DNA of 64,000 nt from Apostichopus japonicus (Eukaryota; Echinodermata; Holothuroidea; Aspidochirotida; Stichopodidae), in NCBI RefSeq assembly GCF_037975245.1, contig NC_092577.1:26967398-27031397 (forward strand). The letters are read 5' to 3'. The notes below the pieces were generated by a model. It made no database searches. It worked only from the letters and a program-made list of their open reading frames with translations, and was not told the origin of the DNA. This document shows positions 21,820 to 34,259 of this stretch, piece by piece. A program made the translations under genes and the position numbers. Each line of letters begins with the position of its first letter. The stretch's first letter is position 1.

Positions 21820-22599
21820 TTACTCTCTTGACGTGTGTGTGGTGAGATATTGTCCCTTTTTGCGGATGTGTCACCGTAACGAAGACGAAGATGAAGAGGG
21901 CGCCTTAAGTAAATGAAAACCTGTATTACTGTGTTAAAATAAACTCTTCCAACCCGTCAAGAATGATCACCTGTAGCGTTCATCGTTCTGGATGGGTTTA
22001 TTTTAGATCACGTACAACTTGAAATTCTTACCTCGTTCTTTATAATGAACTGGTGAGTTACAACCCTAATTGACAGACTTATCATCTGGGAAATATCCCT
22101 AGGGTAGTTTAAAAGAATTTAAAGTAGTTTACAGTTTTAATTAAATGTTTTCCATACTACTACATGACAATTTAACAGACAAATGCACTCCCTTCCCGCG
22201 CCCTCTCCACACAAGCTACATATGAAATATGGACCCCTTAAGCACATTTTATAAGATTAAATCCAACGAAACATTATCTAACAATGGTGGTGCAATGTGC
22301 ATATAAGGGGATAGAAATTTGGACAATTTGGCTTCATGCTGTTTTCGTTTTGAAAACGAGACTACACAAATCTTTATTCCATGTCTGTCCGGATCTCGTT
22401 ATTAACGGACGTCGGTATCTTACGCCACCTGGTCCCACCCGCTCTCTATTTACATTTGCTCCCCACGTGCACCCTTCCGGTCATCCAACCTCAAATAACC
22501 CATATATTTATATAAATATATTCCCGGGTGGGAAATATTACTCTTAAAATATCCTGCTCATGGATACCATCCATTTTTAATGGAGGAAAGTTCTGATGT

Positions 22600-22773
22600 A
22601 TCCTAGCAACGAGTCACGCGATCGACATCTGTACTACTATACTGTAGCTGTGCATGTTTGTGCGTTTTAAGTTTAGTTTGATTTTCTAACTTCACACGTA
22701 CCGTATTAATTAATGTAATGAAACACACGAACATGCCAGTGAAGAGGAGAGGTGCAAAACGCGGTTGATATTG
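22600..22773 (+). other. Candidate 5' UTR exon and promoter region of the 23.9-34.1 kb gene
   Basis: A strong donor, ATTG|GTAAGCT, lies at 22773/22774. The preceding 170 bases have no acceptor-like tract and hold an 11-codon upstream frame (MPVKRRGAKRG, stop) at about 22734. The next exon starts at 23871 just before the main ATG. The transcription start was not located; the 22600 boundary is approximate. Confidence 0.4.
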
Positions 22774-23871
22774 GTAAGCTGAAATACGACCAAATGTTTA
22801 AATTAAACGTTATAAAATATATACATTTTCTTCTGCAATGACGTTATGAAACTTTAACAGCGATGGCAGGTTCCATTACTATAGCCTAACATTGTAATGT
22901 AGGTTCCCGTTCTGTAGGCCTAGCCTAAATGTAGGCCAAGGTTACTGTACCAGTTTCATGGTCACAAACTGACATGAGATACCGCTTGACTTTATTTGCT
23001 TAATTTTCATTTCAATTTCACATACCGAACGTAAGAACCCCCCCCCCCCAAGGCCTATAGCTCTTTTTGTGCACATCTTGTGACAGGATAACAAAGTTAA
23101 CTAAGTTTTAGGCTATAACTTAGTATAGCTGATAGTTTATACTGATAAGTGATAGTAGTACTACTAGGCTAGTAATAGTACATATCTTGAGAAATATTTT
23201 CCTCAACTAGCATTGTCTTTTCTATGTTATATCGATATAATGATCAATTAATAAGCTTCATGCTGAACTTATTGTCAGGTAAAGTTGTGTAGTCCTACTG
23301 CAACTAGGCCTAGTAAGTAGTAACAGACTATAAATCTAGTCTGATATGTACAAACCACAATGTATTGTGTTGTGGTGAAGCTTGGTGCAACATCACATGC
23401 TACTATTAGGCTTAGCATGGTCAATTAGTTAAGGCATCCAGTTAGGTGTGCACTACCCCTTCTCTTATACAATGCTGATTAATGTCACATCAAAAAATAT
23501 TTTGCTTGTACCATGTTAAACCAAACATTTTGTATGTAGCCTATGTGTAATCTTAACTTCCAGGACATTTTTTACATCATTTTCCAAATTTCTGAATTGC
23601 TTCATGAAACTTCAAATCAAACAGTTTCTTCAAATCAGACAGTTTCTTGATCAACCACTTCATTTGGTATCAAGTCGTTTCAGTGAAGCTAGAGACAACT
23701 ACAACAAAAACAAGGATGCTTTTGTAAGCAGTTAAGATTTAACAGGCTAATCGTATCTGTGTTGGTGGCTTGTTCATGACAGCACTATTATTCCCACCAA
23801 TGCAAGATATAGACAAGTTAAAGTAGTATTTATTGATACATATTCTGATTTTGTGACTAGGAAGTTGCAGT

Positions 23872-26800
23872 ATGACAGCCAATGGTACTGGCTCAGGAGG
23901 CACATCAGCTAACAGAAACCACCCAGTCCATGGATATCAATCTCTCATCAAAGATCAGCCAGCAATACAAAGTGCTGAAATCACAAAGTATCTCAAACAA
24001 AACTTTGTAGCACCAGAAAAAGGTAATTGGTTCTTATAAATTCAATACAAGGATCCTGTGACCATATAGGATATCATATTTCAACCTTGATCACTAGTAA
24101 CTTGTTGGCATAGTTGCAGCAGTACATACATAAGTAAACATTAGGTGCATTAGGTGCTATGTTTAGGTGCTATGTTTAGGTGATCCATACAGCAGGTGAC
24201 AAAGGCTGGCAGCATAGATCAGGAAACCTTAAAGGTTATCAGTATATTGGCATCCCACCACCACAGTATCTTTAAAAGGATTGTCTGGTGGCCCAAAGAA
24301 GTTACCTTAAAAAATAGTAAATAATTTTCCAAACATGTTGTCAAAGTATGAGAACGCTAATGTTGCGTTTGACAGAGAAACGATTTTTTAATCGTTATAG
24401 AGAGACATTTCAAATATGTTTTGAACAGTACAATACGTGACGTCAGCTCTGCCATAGCAGATTGCGTCATAACCCACCCTCCGCACAGTACCTATACGGT
24501 AATCACAACAAAAACAGCGTTTGTATACAGATAAATATCTTCCTTAATTTCCGGTGAAATTTCTTAAAAATTAGATATGTTTTCGAAAACTCCTTAAGCC
24601 GCCATGTACTTGATCGGTGGTTCCGTGGTCTTTGTGTAACACAAGGTAAATTTTAACAGCAGACTCTGAGTTGTTCAGGCTATACATCGCGCTATCCAAC
24701 TCCAACGCGAAAAATGTTCGCATGTAGGCTATACTCTAACGTTGGCAATCGGACAGTTCTGCGAAGCCTAAGCTTCTCAGTGCTACATTCTGCTCTGACA
24801 ACGATTCGGTCAATTTCTTCAATAATTTCCGGTGAAATTTCTTATAAATTAGATATGATTTAAAAAACTCCTTAAGCCGCCATATATGTAGTAGATCGGT
24901 GGTTTCGTGGTCTTTGTGTAACACAAGATAAGTTTTAACAGCAGGCTCTTCGTTGTTTATACATCGCGGTATCCAGCTCCAGCGCGAAGAATGTTCGCGT
25001 GTATAGAGTACTCTAACATTTACAATCGGACAGTTCTGCGATGACATCGATTCCGCCAAGTTTCATCTTTCGGTTTAACGAATACTTTACAAGTTTCCTT
25101 TTACTGTTAATTTGATCCGTGAATTTTATTTCAGCGATTTCGAAGAACAGTTAATGAAATGTGGTTTGAGTGTGAGTGCACTATGTGTAACGCTATACAA
25201 GTACACCAACTTAGCATCGTAGTATATACGTTCGCGAGTATGTACGTTATATATATGAGGCAATCCAATGTGCTTACACGTGAGTTTATTTGCTGCGGAA
25301 TTGGGAGTGCTAACTTCAAGTCGCCTGTTTTGCCTATCTGCAAGCACTACGTCAATCACCATATTGAAGCGTTCGAACAAACGGTACTTTTGGTGAGAAA
25401 CTGGTGAATTTGAAAACCAGATTTCTACAAGAAGAAAACGTCGAATGGGGACAATTTTTACATGGTTAGAAAGAGAAAAATAATAACTACAAGGACAATG
25501 TATCAAAATCTTCCACCAGACAATTCCTTTAAGCAAACACTATGGTTCCTACCAACCAGACCTCTTACAGTTGCAACTGTCTAACACTTGCTCAATTGCA
25601 CACTGGCAATATGAAGCATAACATATTTTGGCATCTGATTGTAATGATTTTTCATTTTGTTTGATTTTTTTACCATGCTTTTATTTTCTCCATTTTGTGG
25701 GAAATAGCTCCAACTCAGGTCCCAAAATATCCTTTTCAGATCGAAAGTACAGCCCAGAATATGTCACTCGCAAAACCAGTACTTCCAGAGTTCTCTCATT
25801 AGATAAAGAAAAATGGAGGACTCATTTTCAGCGAAGAAAAGGCCATTTCGAAAAAGGATTCTTTACTCCCAGTTACAAGTCCTACTCATCTGTTGGTTAT
25901 GTGGAACTGAACCCTCAACAACTTGTTCTTAATGTCTTTGATGACTGCTTGAATAAAAAGGTATGACATGTAGGTCAATGTAAACTTTGAACACATAGTC
26001 GTTTACTATTATTTGTTGTTTTCTAGCTCATTCCCAACCATTATGTTTTGAAAGTTTCTTTTTGCTTTTAGTTTAAGGTTTGCGTCCATCAGTTACTTTT
26101 TGTACTCTATACTTTCAAAGAGGATGTCCAATTTATTCACATTTTATAGGTATGAGTTAATAAGTCCTATAACGTGAAATTCCTCAAATCAAGATCCTCC
26201 TTTGCATTTCTTTGATAATGTAGAAGCCTATACCAGCCATTCTGACTGGTAAGCTGCCCGTCAGAACACCTCCATGTCAAGATATATTCAACAAAGACAA
26301 AAGAAAGGTAATCGTATATCTGATGTCAGTGTGAATCTAAGTGTTGAGGATGTTGAGAATAGTGATAAAGTGTTATATGGATATGTGTGTTATGGACATG
26401 ATATTGGCCATGGTGTAATAGTTTTGCACTTGGTATGTAGGATACTAAGGTTGTAGAATTGGACTATACATTCATGACATTATTTAAGGTTCATTGTTCA
26501 TATTAACCCTTGAACTCTTCCATGAACAGCTAGTACCATCAGTACATGTCCATCAGATTAAGATGAATAAACTGAGTAGAAGAAACTGTTTTTATTGAAC
26601 TTATATACATAATCCTCATAAGGAAACTTATGCTGATTGTGATTTGTTAACTCATTGGGTCAATTTATTACAATCTCTCATTTTGCGACTGTCCATGATT
26701 CACAATGAAAGAATATCAGAGAGAATATGACAAATTACTGGAGATGTTGCGATACATGAGCAATTTTAACTATCAATTTGTTGAGACTAAAACTTAACAC

Positions 26801-29800
26801 TGATATTTATGCAACAAAATTATGAATATTTATTTATTGTTCATCATCTCCTTAAATGATATGTATGATATAGATTAGCACAGATACAAAATACTCTACC
26901 TTTAGTTTTGATAATGCTAATGAATATTAGTAAGTGCCTTACTCAAATGTTGTATTACTAATTAGTAAGTTTATCATGTTATTATATCTGAACCATATCA
27001 TCACTAATCATCACTTTATTAATGTTATCCTTGACATTGGCTCTTCATCATGTTATGAAGTTGTTACTAATTGTTATGTTTATCATGTTAATTATGATTT
27101 GACATTTTATTAATTGGTATTAAATGTTAGTTTTCCCTTTTTCCTATATAGTCTCCTAGTCACTTTCACCGTAGTTCGACAGGAGGTCTTGACTTCAGTG
27201 ATGAGGAGGTGGATTCAGCAGGTTTCTCCTTCATAAAGAAGAGCTTAATGGACTCAGAGAAAGTAATGATTGCAAATAGAGGTGGACAGCCATATGATCA
27301 GTGCATGAGGGATATACAGGTGAGATATCCCTAAAGACATTTACCCATTGATGGGACGGTTATTTGATCAGTGCATGAGGGATATACAGGTGAGATATCC
27401 CTTAAGACATTAACACATTGATGGGACAGCCATATGATCAGTGCATGAGGGATATGCAGGTGAGATATCCCTAAAGACATTAACACATTGATGGGACAGC
27501 CATATGATCAGTGCATGAGGGATATACAGGTGAGATATCCCTTAAGACATTAACACATTGATGGGACAGCCATATGATCAGTGCATGAGGGATATACAGG
27601 TGAGATATCCCTTAAGACATTAACACATTGATGGGACAGCCATATGATCAGTGCATGAGGGATATACCTGTGAGATATCCCTAAAGACATTAACACATTG
27701 ATGGGACGGTAATTTGATCAGTCCATAAGGGATATACAGGTGAGATATCCCTAAAGACATTTACCCATTGATGGGACAGTTATTTGATCAGTACATGAGG
27801 GATATACAGGTGAGATATCCCTAAAGACATTAACACATTGATGGGACAGCCATTTGATCAGTACATGACAGTTATATAGGTGAGATATCCCTTAAGACAT
27901 TAACACATTGATGGGACAGCCATATGATCAGTGCATGAGGGATATACCTGTGAGATATCCCTAAAGACATTAACACATTTATGGGACGGTTATTTGATCA
28001 GTGCATGAGGGATATACAGGTGAGATATCCCTTAAGACATTAACACATTGATGGGATAGCCATTTGATCAGTACATGACAGTTATACAGGTGAGATATCC
28101 CTTAAGACATTACCACATTGATGGGACAGCCATATGATCAGTGCATGAGGGATATACCTGTGAGATATCCCTAAAGACATTAACACATTGATGGGACGGT
28201 TATTTGATCAGTGCATGAGGGATATACAGGTGAGATATCCCTTAAGACATTAACACATTGATGGGACGGTAATTTGATCAGTCCATAAGGGATATACAGG
28301 TGAGATATCCCTAAAGACATTAACACATTGATGGGACGGTTATTTGATCAGTGCATGAGGGATATACAGGTGAGATATCCCTTAAGACATTAACACATTG
28401 ATGGGACGGTAATTTGATCAGTCCATAAGGGATATACAGGTGAGATATCCCTAAAGACATTAACACATTGATGGGACAGCCATTTTATCAGCTATGATTA
28501 GTGTGTATACAGGTGTGTATAAGGAATATACCAGTGAGATACCTCTACACAACTAAACACATTGATGGAACAACCAATTGATTAGTGTATAAGAGATATA
28601 CCGGTGATATATATCTACAAACCTTAATCCATTGATGGGACAATCATTTTATCAGTACGTAAGAAATGTGTATTCATCTTTATAGTACTTTGATACTTAT
28701 GTTATTGATCAGTGCATAGTGATCAAATGATATATTTATCAGGGTTAAAGGGGTATTTGGATTACCCCAAAGCATGTCAGAAACATTTTATTAACCTATC
28801 AGTATGTAAATAAATTCACAGAGGATTAATTGCAAAGCAAATAAAACATCAGAAATATGACCCGAGACAATGAACACTGGAAGTAGCTCTTTATGATAGT
28901 CGAGGACAATCACTATCTTTGCAATCATGATTTTGTGTGTTTGTGTTTATATTGAGTATCTTAGATGGAATCTTATTCTTACTATGTGTGTTGGTTCCTT
29001 ATTGAGTATGAAAATTTTAGTTGTGTTTGAAGGTCCAAGGTATGCATGGGCCACAGGGCCCTGGTCAAAATATGGAAAGCCTGTTGCATGATTTTTCAAG
29101 AGTGAGGAAGAAAAGTAGATAACATTTTAGGTATGTTGATGACTTCTACTGTGACAATTGTTCAAGGTTGCCTTATTTTGGTTCTGATGATTTGAATAGA
29201 CTGCAATGAAATATGAAATGGTAAATAATATCTGTGCTTTATATGGCTTCATGTTCTGTATCCGTAAACAACATTCCAGGTTTATCTTATTCCTCCATAT
29301 AGGCAAAGAGAGAGCAGTCTCATGAAGATGAACAGCAGCAGTGTGCTGTCACCTTCCTGCCTCCAGCTCCAGAAGAACACATCCCCCTTGTGCCCACCAT
29401 GGATATATATGCAGTGCCAATTAGCACAGCTCCTGACCCAACTAGACCTTGTTCAAAGGCAAGGGCAGCTGAAGAAGATCGGGAAAGAGAACAAGAGAGG
29501 TATATATATATATTGTATAGTGTATATTGTATAGTATATAGGTGAAGCAACCTGACATAAATACACTATTTACCAAGGGAGTTACAAAGTCTGTCTCTCC
29601 AAGAGTTGTTGTAAACAATGAATGAAGTTGTTATTTAATACTGTTGTTGTTTCCAGGATGATTTTCAACCGATCCAAGAGGTTAATGCTGGAGAGATTGA
29701 AGATGATCCAGATGATACTCAATGCATTACATAATATGAAATCTAGAGACCTTCGATCTAGGGTACCACTTTCGACAGAGGTTGTCAAACATCTCTACAG

Positions 29801-32800
29801 AGATGTGGCTGATAAAACATTTGTCAGGTAAATATACTTGTAATCAAACTAACAGTTATATTGCAGATAACTACAGTGTAATGTTTCATGCCTGTTCATG
29901 GGAGTATACATAGGAGTAATGCTAAGCTTCACTACAGCACTTTATGTGCCTTTGGTATTCTTGGCAGAACACTTACTCAGGTTTCATGTACACTGATTAC
30001 AACCCTAAATCCAGTATGTGAAATAAATGCTGTCTTGTTTAAAACCTATGCTAACACTGCATTTAACACTGTTAATGGTATAACCTGTTGAAGAAATTAT
30101 TGAATCCATTTTGTTATATCTTGTTGTGCAACAATAACTACATAAGTTCACATTTTCAATAGAAATATCATAGCTAAGTGTGTACCTTTAACTTTATTCC
30201 AACAGACCAGTCAAGAACGAGGTTCATTATTCTTCCAATGACACTGTCAACTCTAATGAGAAGGCATCGGTCGCGGGCAGAACTTCAAAAACAGTAATCC
30301 CAAGTAAACTGTCTACCCTTGGCAGAAACGATGGCTTGGTTTCAACTACACCTACACCTACGTGGAGAAAGTTAGTATTTTGAACTTATTTCCATTACAA
30401 ATCTAGGATTTTGTTTGTTTCCTTGTTCAATTTGTCCTAGAAATATCTATTGATGCTTGTGATAATTTATGGTAGATCTCATCTGGCTATGTCCATGGAA
30501 TCTCATTTATTGTCATATAACATGAATTGTGATCAGAAATAAAGAATGGAATGTGCATAAGATGTTAATATTTGAACAGATTGTTAATGAATCATCCAAT
30601 CAGAGGTTGGTAAATCAAGTGCTGATAACTAAAACAATGATAGGTTTGTTAATTAATCTAAAATTGGTGCATGATTAATTATTACAATGTTCACAGTGAA
30701 GTCAAACCATGATGTAAAATTGCTAATGCTATGAATCATCACTATCCAGTACTTGTTTCGGTGGTAGTTTACAGTATGTAATTGAGACTCTGTTTGTGTC
30801 CACTGTGAAGAATGAGTGGGTTGGTCAAACGGTCTTGCCAGTTTGAAGCTTATAACTGAATCTTTCATGCTAAATCTTACTTCTTTTCTTTATGTTAGAC
30901 ACAGACAGAACATCATTCACCATAGAAAGGAACTTAGGGTGGAGACTTGGGAGGATTTAATCACTTTATCATCACCCTCTAATGTGGTTCACAGGAATAG
31001 TGTCTTTCCTAACGGTGAGATAGCTGTCTCCTGCAAAGGATAATTACAATGTCCTGTTTCTAATTCCTCTCTTGCAGTTTCACAAAAATTAGAACAGCTT
31101 AAATACTATTATTAACACAGTATTATTTTCTTTTTATATATTGGGCAGAGGAAATGGTTGAATTTAATCCAAACGAGAGTAGCAAGTGAAATATATATAT
31201 TACGCAGCAACTTTCATGCACTCAGTTATGGTCACCATGAATTTTTGTCAGGCTGTCATCACAGGGCCAGACAAAGAAATACAATTTACATAAAGTGTAA
31301 AATAGTACACTGGACAACCTTAGCAAAGAATTCAGGTTTCAATTCAAATTATTTTCTGCAAATCTTGTCCATGATCTGTCCTTTGCTATGATAACATTGC
31401 AGCATATAATAGTGTATCGTAAGCTGTTTGTAACACAGTCAAGAGTATTTGCTAGCGTCTAATACATAATACAATACTTAAATAAATATCCATTTTGGTT
31501 CATAAGACCTTAAAACCTATTTTGCCAACATGCAAACTTAGTTTATTCAGTTTCTTTTTCGGTTTACAGTCACCAACATGGTTGGAAGGTTACTTGGACC
31601 TCATCGTCATGGAGATTCTCAAAAGCTTCCTTTTTGGCAAGCGATAGGTCTGGTTAATGAGGACACAGGTGAGTTGCATCAGTGGTACTTTAACAGACAT
31701 ATAAACGTCAGTAGATATAGATTACCCATCTATAAGTAGATCAGGTTCTTATCAATTAATAACTATAAACTAAAGTAAGACAATGATTTGTTAGTGGGAC
31801 TACTATTCTTCATAACCTATCACCAGGTATCAAATTAACATGTTTGATAAATGTCGGGAAGACTCTTAAAAATCATAAGTCGTCAAGATGGTACACACAG
31901 GAGTATCTTCAGTTTACTGCACCAGTGAAACTACTTCAGCCCTGTTTGGCTAGTCCTTGTTTGCTTCATTTTGTTCCTAAATCTCCTAGACTTGAGACTC
32001 AAATGGTCACCAAGTACTGTCCTGTCTGTTTTAACCCATGTCAGTAGATGATAAGTAACTGCATAGACAGATAAAAGTGGATAAATAATAAATGTGACCA
32101 GCCGAGGGAGGTATTTTTTCTTGGTTTCAGTGGAAAGGCCACCTGTCACTCATAAGGGAAAGGGTGCATCATCTCGTAAGCATCCAGATCCAGAAAACAC
32201 CCTCAAGTCTCTGATTCAGAACTTCACTCGAGTTAAAAAGAAAATGGCCAGAGAAGTACAGAGTGATCTTGAAAAATTAATCAGGTATGAATGATTGCCC
32301 TTGAATTAAATATTTAATAACTCTCATGTAAAGAAGGATCTTCAATGTTCATGACAAATATTGGTAGCATAAGGTCTTCAGGCATGTTTTTTCTTGCCTT
32401 ATAAATTCAGTATTTTGGGGGTTGGACACCTTGGCATCACTTCATAATGCACAAGTTTGGGGGCAAATTATAACATTCGCTCGCTTTCTCATTTCCAGGG
32501 ATAGACACAGAACTTTCAGACAGAAGTTTCAATGCCTAAATAAAAGTCCACTGTTTGAGAAGACTGTGCAACACCTAAAGGGAGTGTCTACACAACCAAT
32601 GCCAATGATTGTTGAAGACACAAACACAGAGATAAAGCCCTCCAAATGGTGAGTAAAGTCTTACATGGCTAATGGTGATAGCAATTTGCTTACTGTAAGT
32701 TTACTTTCTCATAGACTTAAGTATAAAGAGTGTATGATAATTACTAAACCATTTAAGGGATACAACCTTGAACCTATACATCTTACAAAAATAATGTATA

Positions 32801-34088
32801 TCAAGCAACGATTTAATATGTTGTTTATCAAGAAGCAACTACAAGAGTTATCACCAAGTTTGTTTGTATGTTGTTGTCAACGCGAGACATGTTTCTTGCT
32901 TTCAAGTTACATGATGATATAATGCACTTATGTAGCACCACAAGATAATATTAACTATTGCTAAGCCTGTTTCCATATACCATGTTGTTCATGCGATACT
33001 TTTATGCAGCGTGCTTGCAGAAATTTGTTTGCATCGAAAATTTAGATTTGCACCATGATCAAAAGGAATTCACAGATATGTCCATCCCTTCTTCTGGTAA
33101 GAAATAAATGACACCGAAGTTAATTAATAACTGTATCACTGGTCATATTTCTTGATGGTGATCCTGCAAAAGTCAGTGTTCATGTTAAGTAATTCATGAT
33201 TACCTTCTTGATAACTGATTTGAAGGTTTTTAGACCTGAAGTCTGGAGCAGAGAATATTGTTGGAAAGGACGATAAAGAAGTCTGTTCAATGCTGCAGCA
33301 ACTCTCACGATTCTCTTATGAAGATGCAAAGTCTATACCAAATGCAAAAGTAAGAAACATAAACTCAAATTTTAAACAGTTTTTAGAATGGTTTTAGTCC
33401 TAGAAGGAGCACAGTACATCGTCTTTTCTCTGATTACATTCATGCAGATATTTTCTCTTTAGGTTTGTGTTGAGAACTCACATTTTTGTAATGTAATCAT
33501 ACCTTATTGATAACAAGGCTGTTTGATACTTTTACCAGCTTCATGTTTGGCACCATTGATATATTTAAACAGGCGTTTTTGAAAACTTTTCCAAACCTGT
33601 GCTATGCTCAAAATACGATTTAAAAGATCAAACTACGATATCCTTGTTAACGACATGAATATTAATGAGTACATGGTTTCATTAAAATTGATTCAGTTCA
33701 CATTTACTTGCCCATATTTGTTCATAACACTATTAGTTACTAGTTAAATGGAACATCATCTACTAGTTGTCATTACATGAATTGACTTTGCAGGCTAATG
33801 AACTACATTGTTATGAGATGTTGTATAACATTGAATATTGTAAAATTGAAGACAACAACTCTGAAGTGTATCTGACTTGATTTGTTGATTTGACAGGAGA
33901 AGCTTTGTCTGTTGGTGATGTCAATGCCAGCCAGTCATCTCTTGACTATCCCAGCACAGCAAGCATTGAAGTATGTATTAGATGAGATCCTCTGGGCATC
34001 ATCTGAATCTCTCTCCCAATGGCTAAACCACCGTAAAATACCACTCATCCTACAAGAACCATCATCATCATCATTCACAACACACTAG
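23872..34088 (+). CDS. Unrecognised conserved-looking 642-residue protein, 12 coding exons
   Basis: Exons: 23872-24022, 25719-25960, 27152-27319, 29303-29499, 29657-29827, 30206-30370, 30899-31014, 31570-31668, 32131-32284, 32499-32648, 33226-33349, 33897-34088. Every junction is GT-AG and phase-compatible, and the joined frame runs from ATG 23872 to TAG 34088. I see no signal peptide or membrane span. The protein is basic and polar, with a charged probable helix around 240-290 (EEDREREQER then KRLMLERLKM), a Lys/Arg-rich segment near 470-500 and a helical C-terminus (QALKYVLDEILW, LSQWLNHRKIP). A cytoplasmic or cytoskeletal role would fit, but I do not recognise the family. The acceptor at 33226 is weak; an alternative acceptor at 33234 would need another exon near 33.0 kb. 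Introns hold a TE and a donor-duplicating minisatellite. Confidence 0.75.
24274..25530. mobile_element. Putative non-autonomous DNA element in intron 1 of the 642-residue gene
   Basis: The ends read TTAAAAGGATTGTCTGGTGG and, inward from the right, TTAAAGGAATTGTCTGGTGG, so they are inverted repeats of about 20 bases with an outer TTAA on each side. TTAA target duplications are typical of piggyBac and Kolobok elements, but the one-base offset leaves the class uncertain. The interior includes a tandem duplication (24546-25046) and no transposase. A related end occurs at about 12153 inside the giant element, indicating a family. Confidence 0.6.
24546..25046 (+). repeat. Tandem duplication (about 225-bp copies, 278-bp spacing) inside the intronic element
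   Basis: Copy A starts at 24546 and copy B at 24824, both with AATTTCCGGTGAAATTTCTT. They share CTCCTTAAGCCGCCAT, GTGGTCTTTGTGTAACACAA and CAATCGGACAGTTCTGCGA, with scattered substitutions and a few indels. The copies share direction. Confidence 0.8.
27281..28490 (+). repeat. Minisatellite of 17 x 70 bp that multiplies an exon end and its splice donor
   Basis: The phrase TGAGATATCC recurs every 70 bases from 27321 to 28441 (17 copies). The first copy contains the last 38 or so coding bases of the exon at 27152-27319 plus its donor CAG|GTGAGA. Most later copies keep GGATATACAG|GTGAGATATC or a CCTGTGAGA variant, so the intron carries many decoy donors. Continuing past the first donor meets a stop (CCC TAA or CCT TAA), so use of a later donor would truncate the protein. 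Degenerate units continue to about 28650. Confidence 0.9.
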
Positions 34089-34225
34089 ATACACACCAGC
34101 AATCCAATCAAGAGTCCGAAAATAACTTGGTTTATCAATCAATTTATTGCAACTTTGTTGAAGCCAACCTTGAATTTGCATTGAACAGTTCTTTAAAATG
34201 TTAATTGTATATTGCAGAAGGTAAA

Positions 34226-34231
34226 AATAAA
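34226..34231 (+). terminator. Polyadenylation signal AATAAA of the 642-residue gene
   Basis: AATAAA lies 138 bases after the stop codon at 34088 and is the first one downstream; a T-rich stretch follows. Its position is appropriate for the 3' end of the gene. Confidence 0.55.
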
Positions 34232-34259
34232 GACTTTTTCAATTTGACAGCTAGTGAAT

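Noticed and set aside
26274-26456. 60-codon frame inside an intron of the 642-residue gene
   Set aside because: No phase-compatible acceptor and donor pair joins it to the neighbouring exons.
27281-28490. CRISPR-like array
   Set aside because: The whole 70-bp unit repeats with no unique spacers, and the genome is eukaryotic.
33009-33099. Possible extra exon (KFVCIENLDLHH then IPSS) with a strong donor GTAAGA
   Set aside because: No acceptor gives a frame compatible with the preceding exon, which ends TG; every tested acceptor gives a stop or a frame clash. It is kept only as an alternative.
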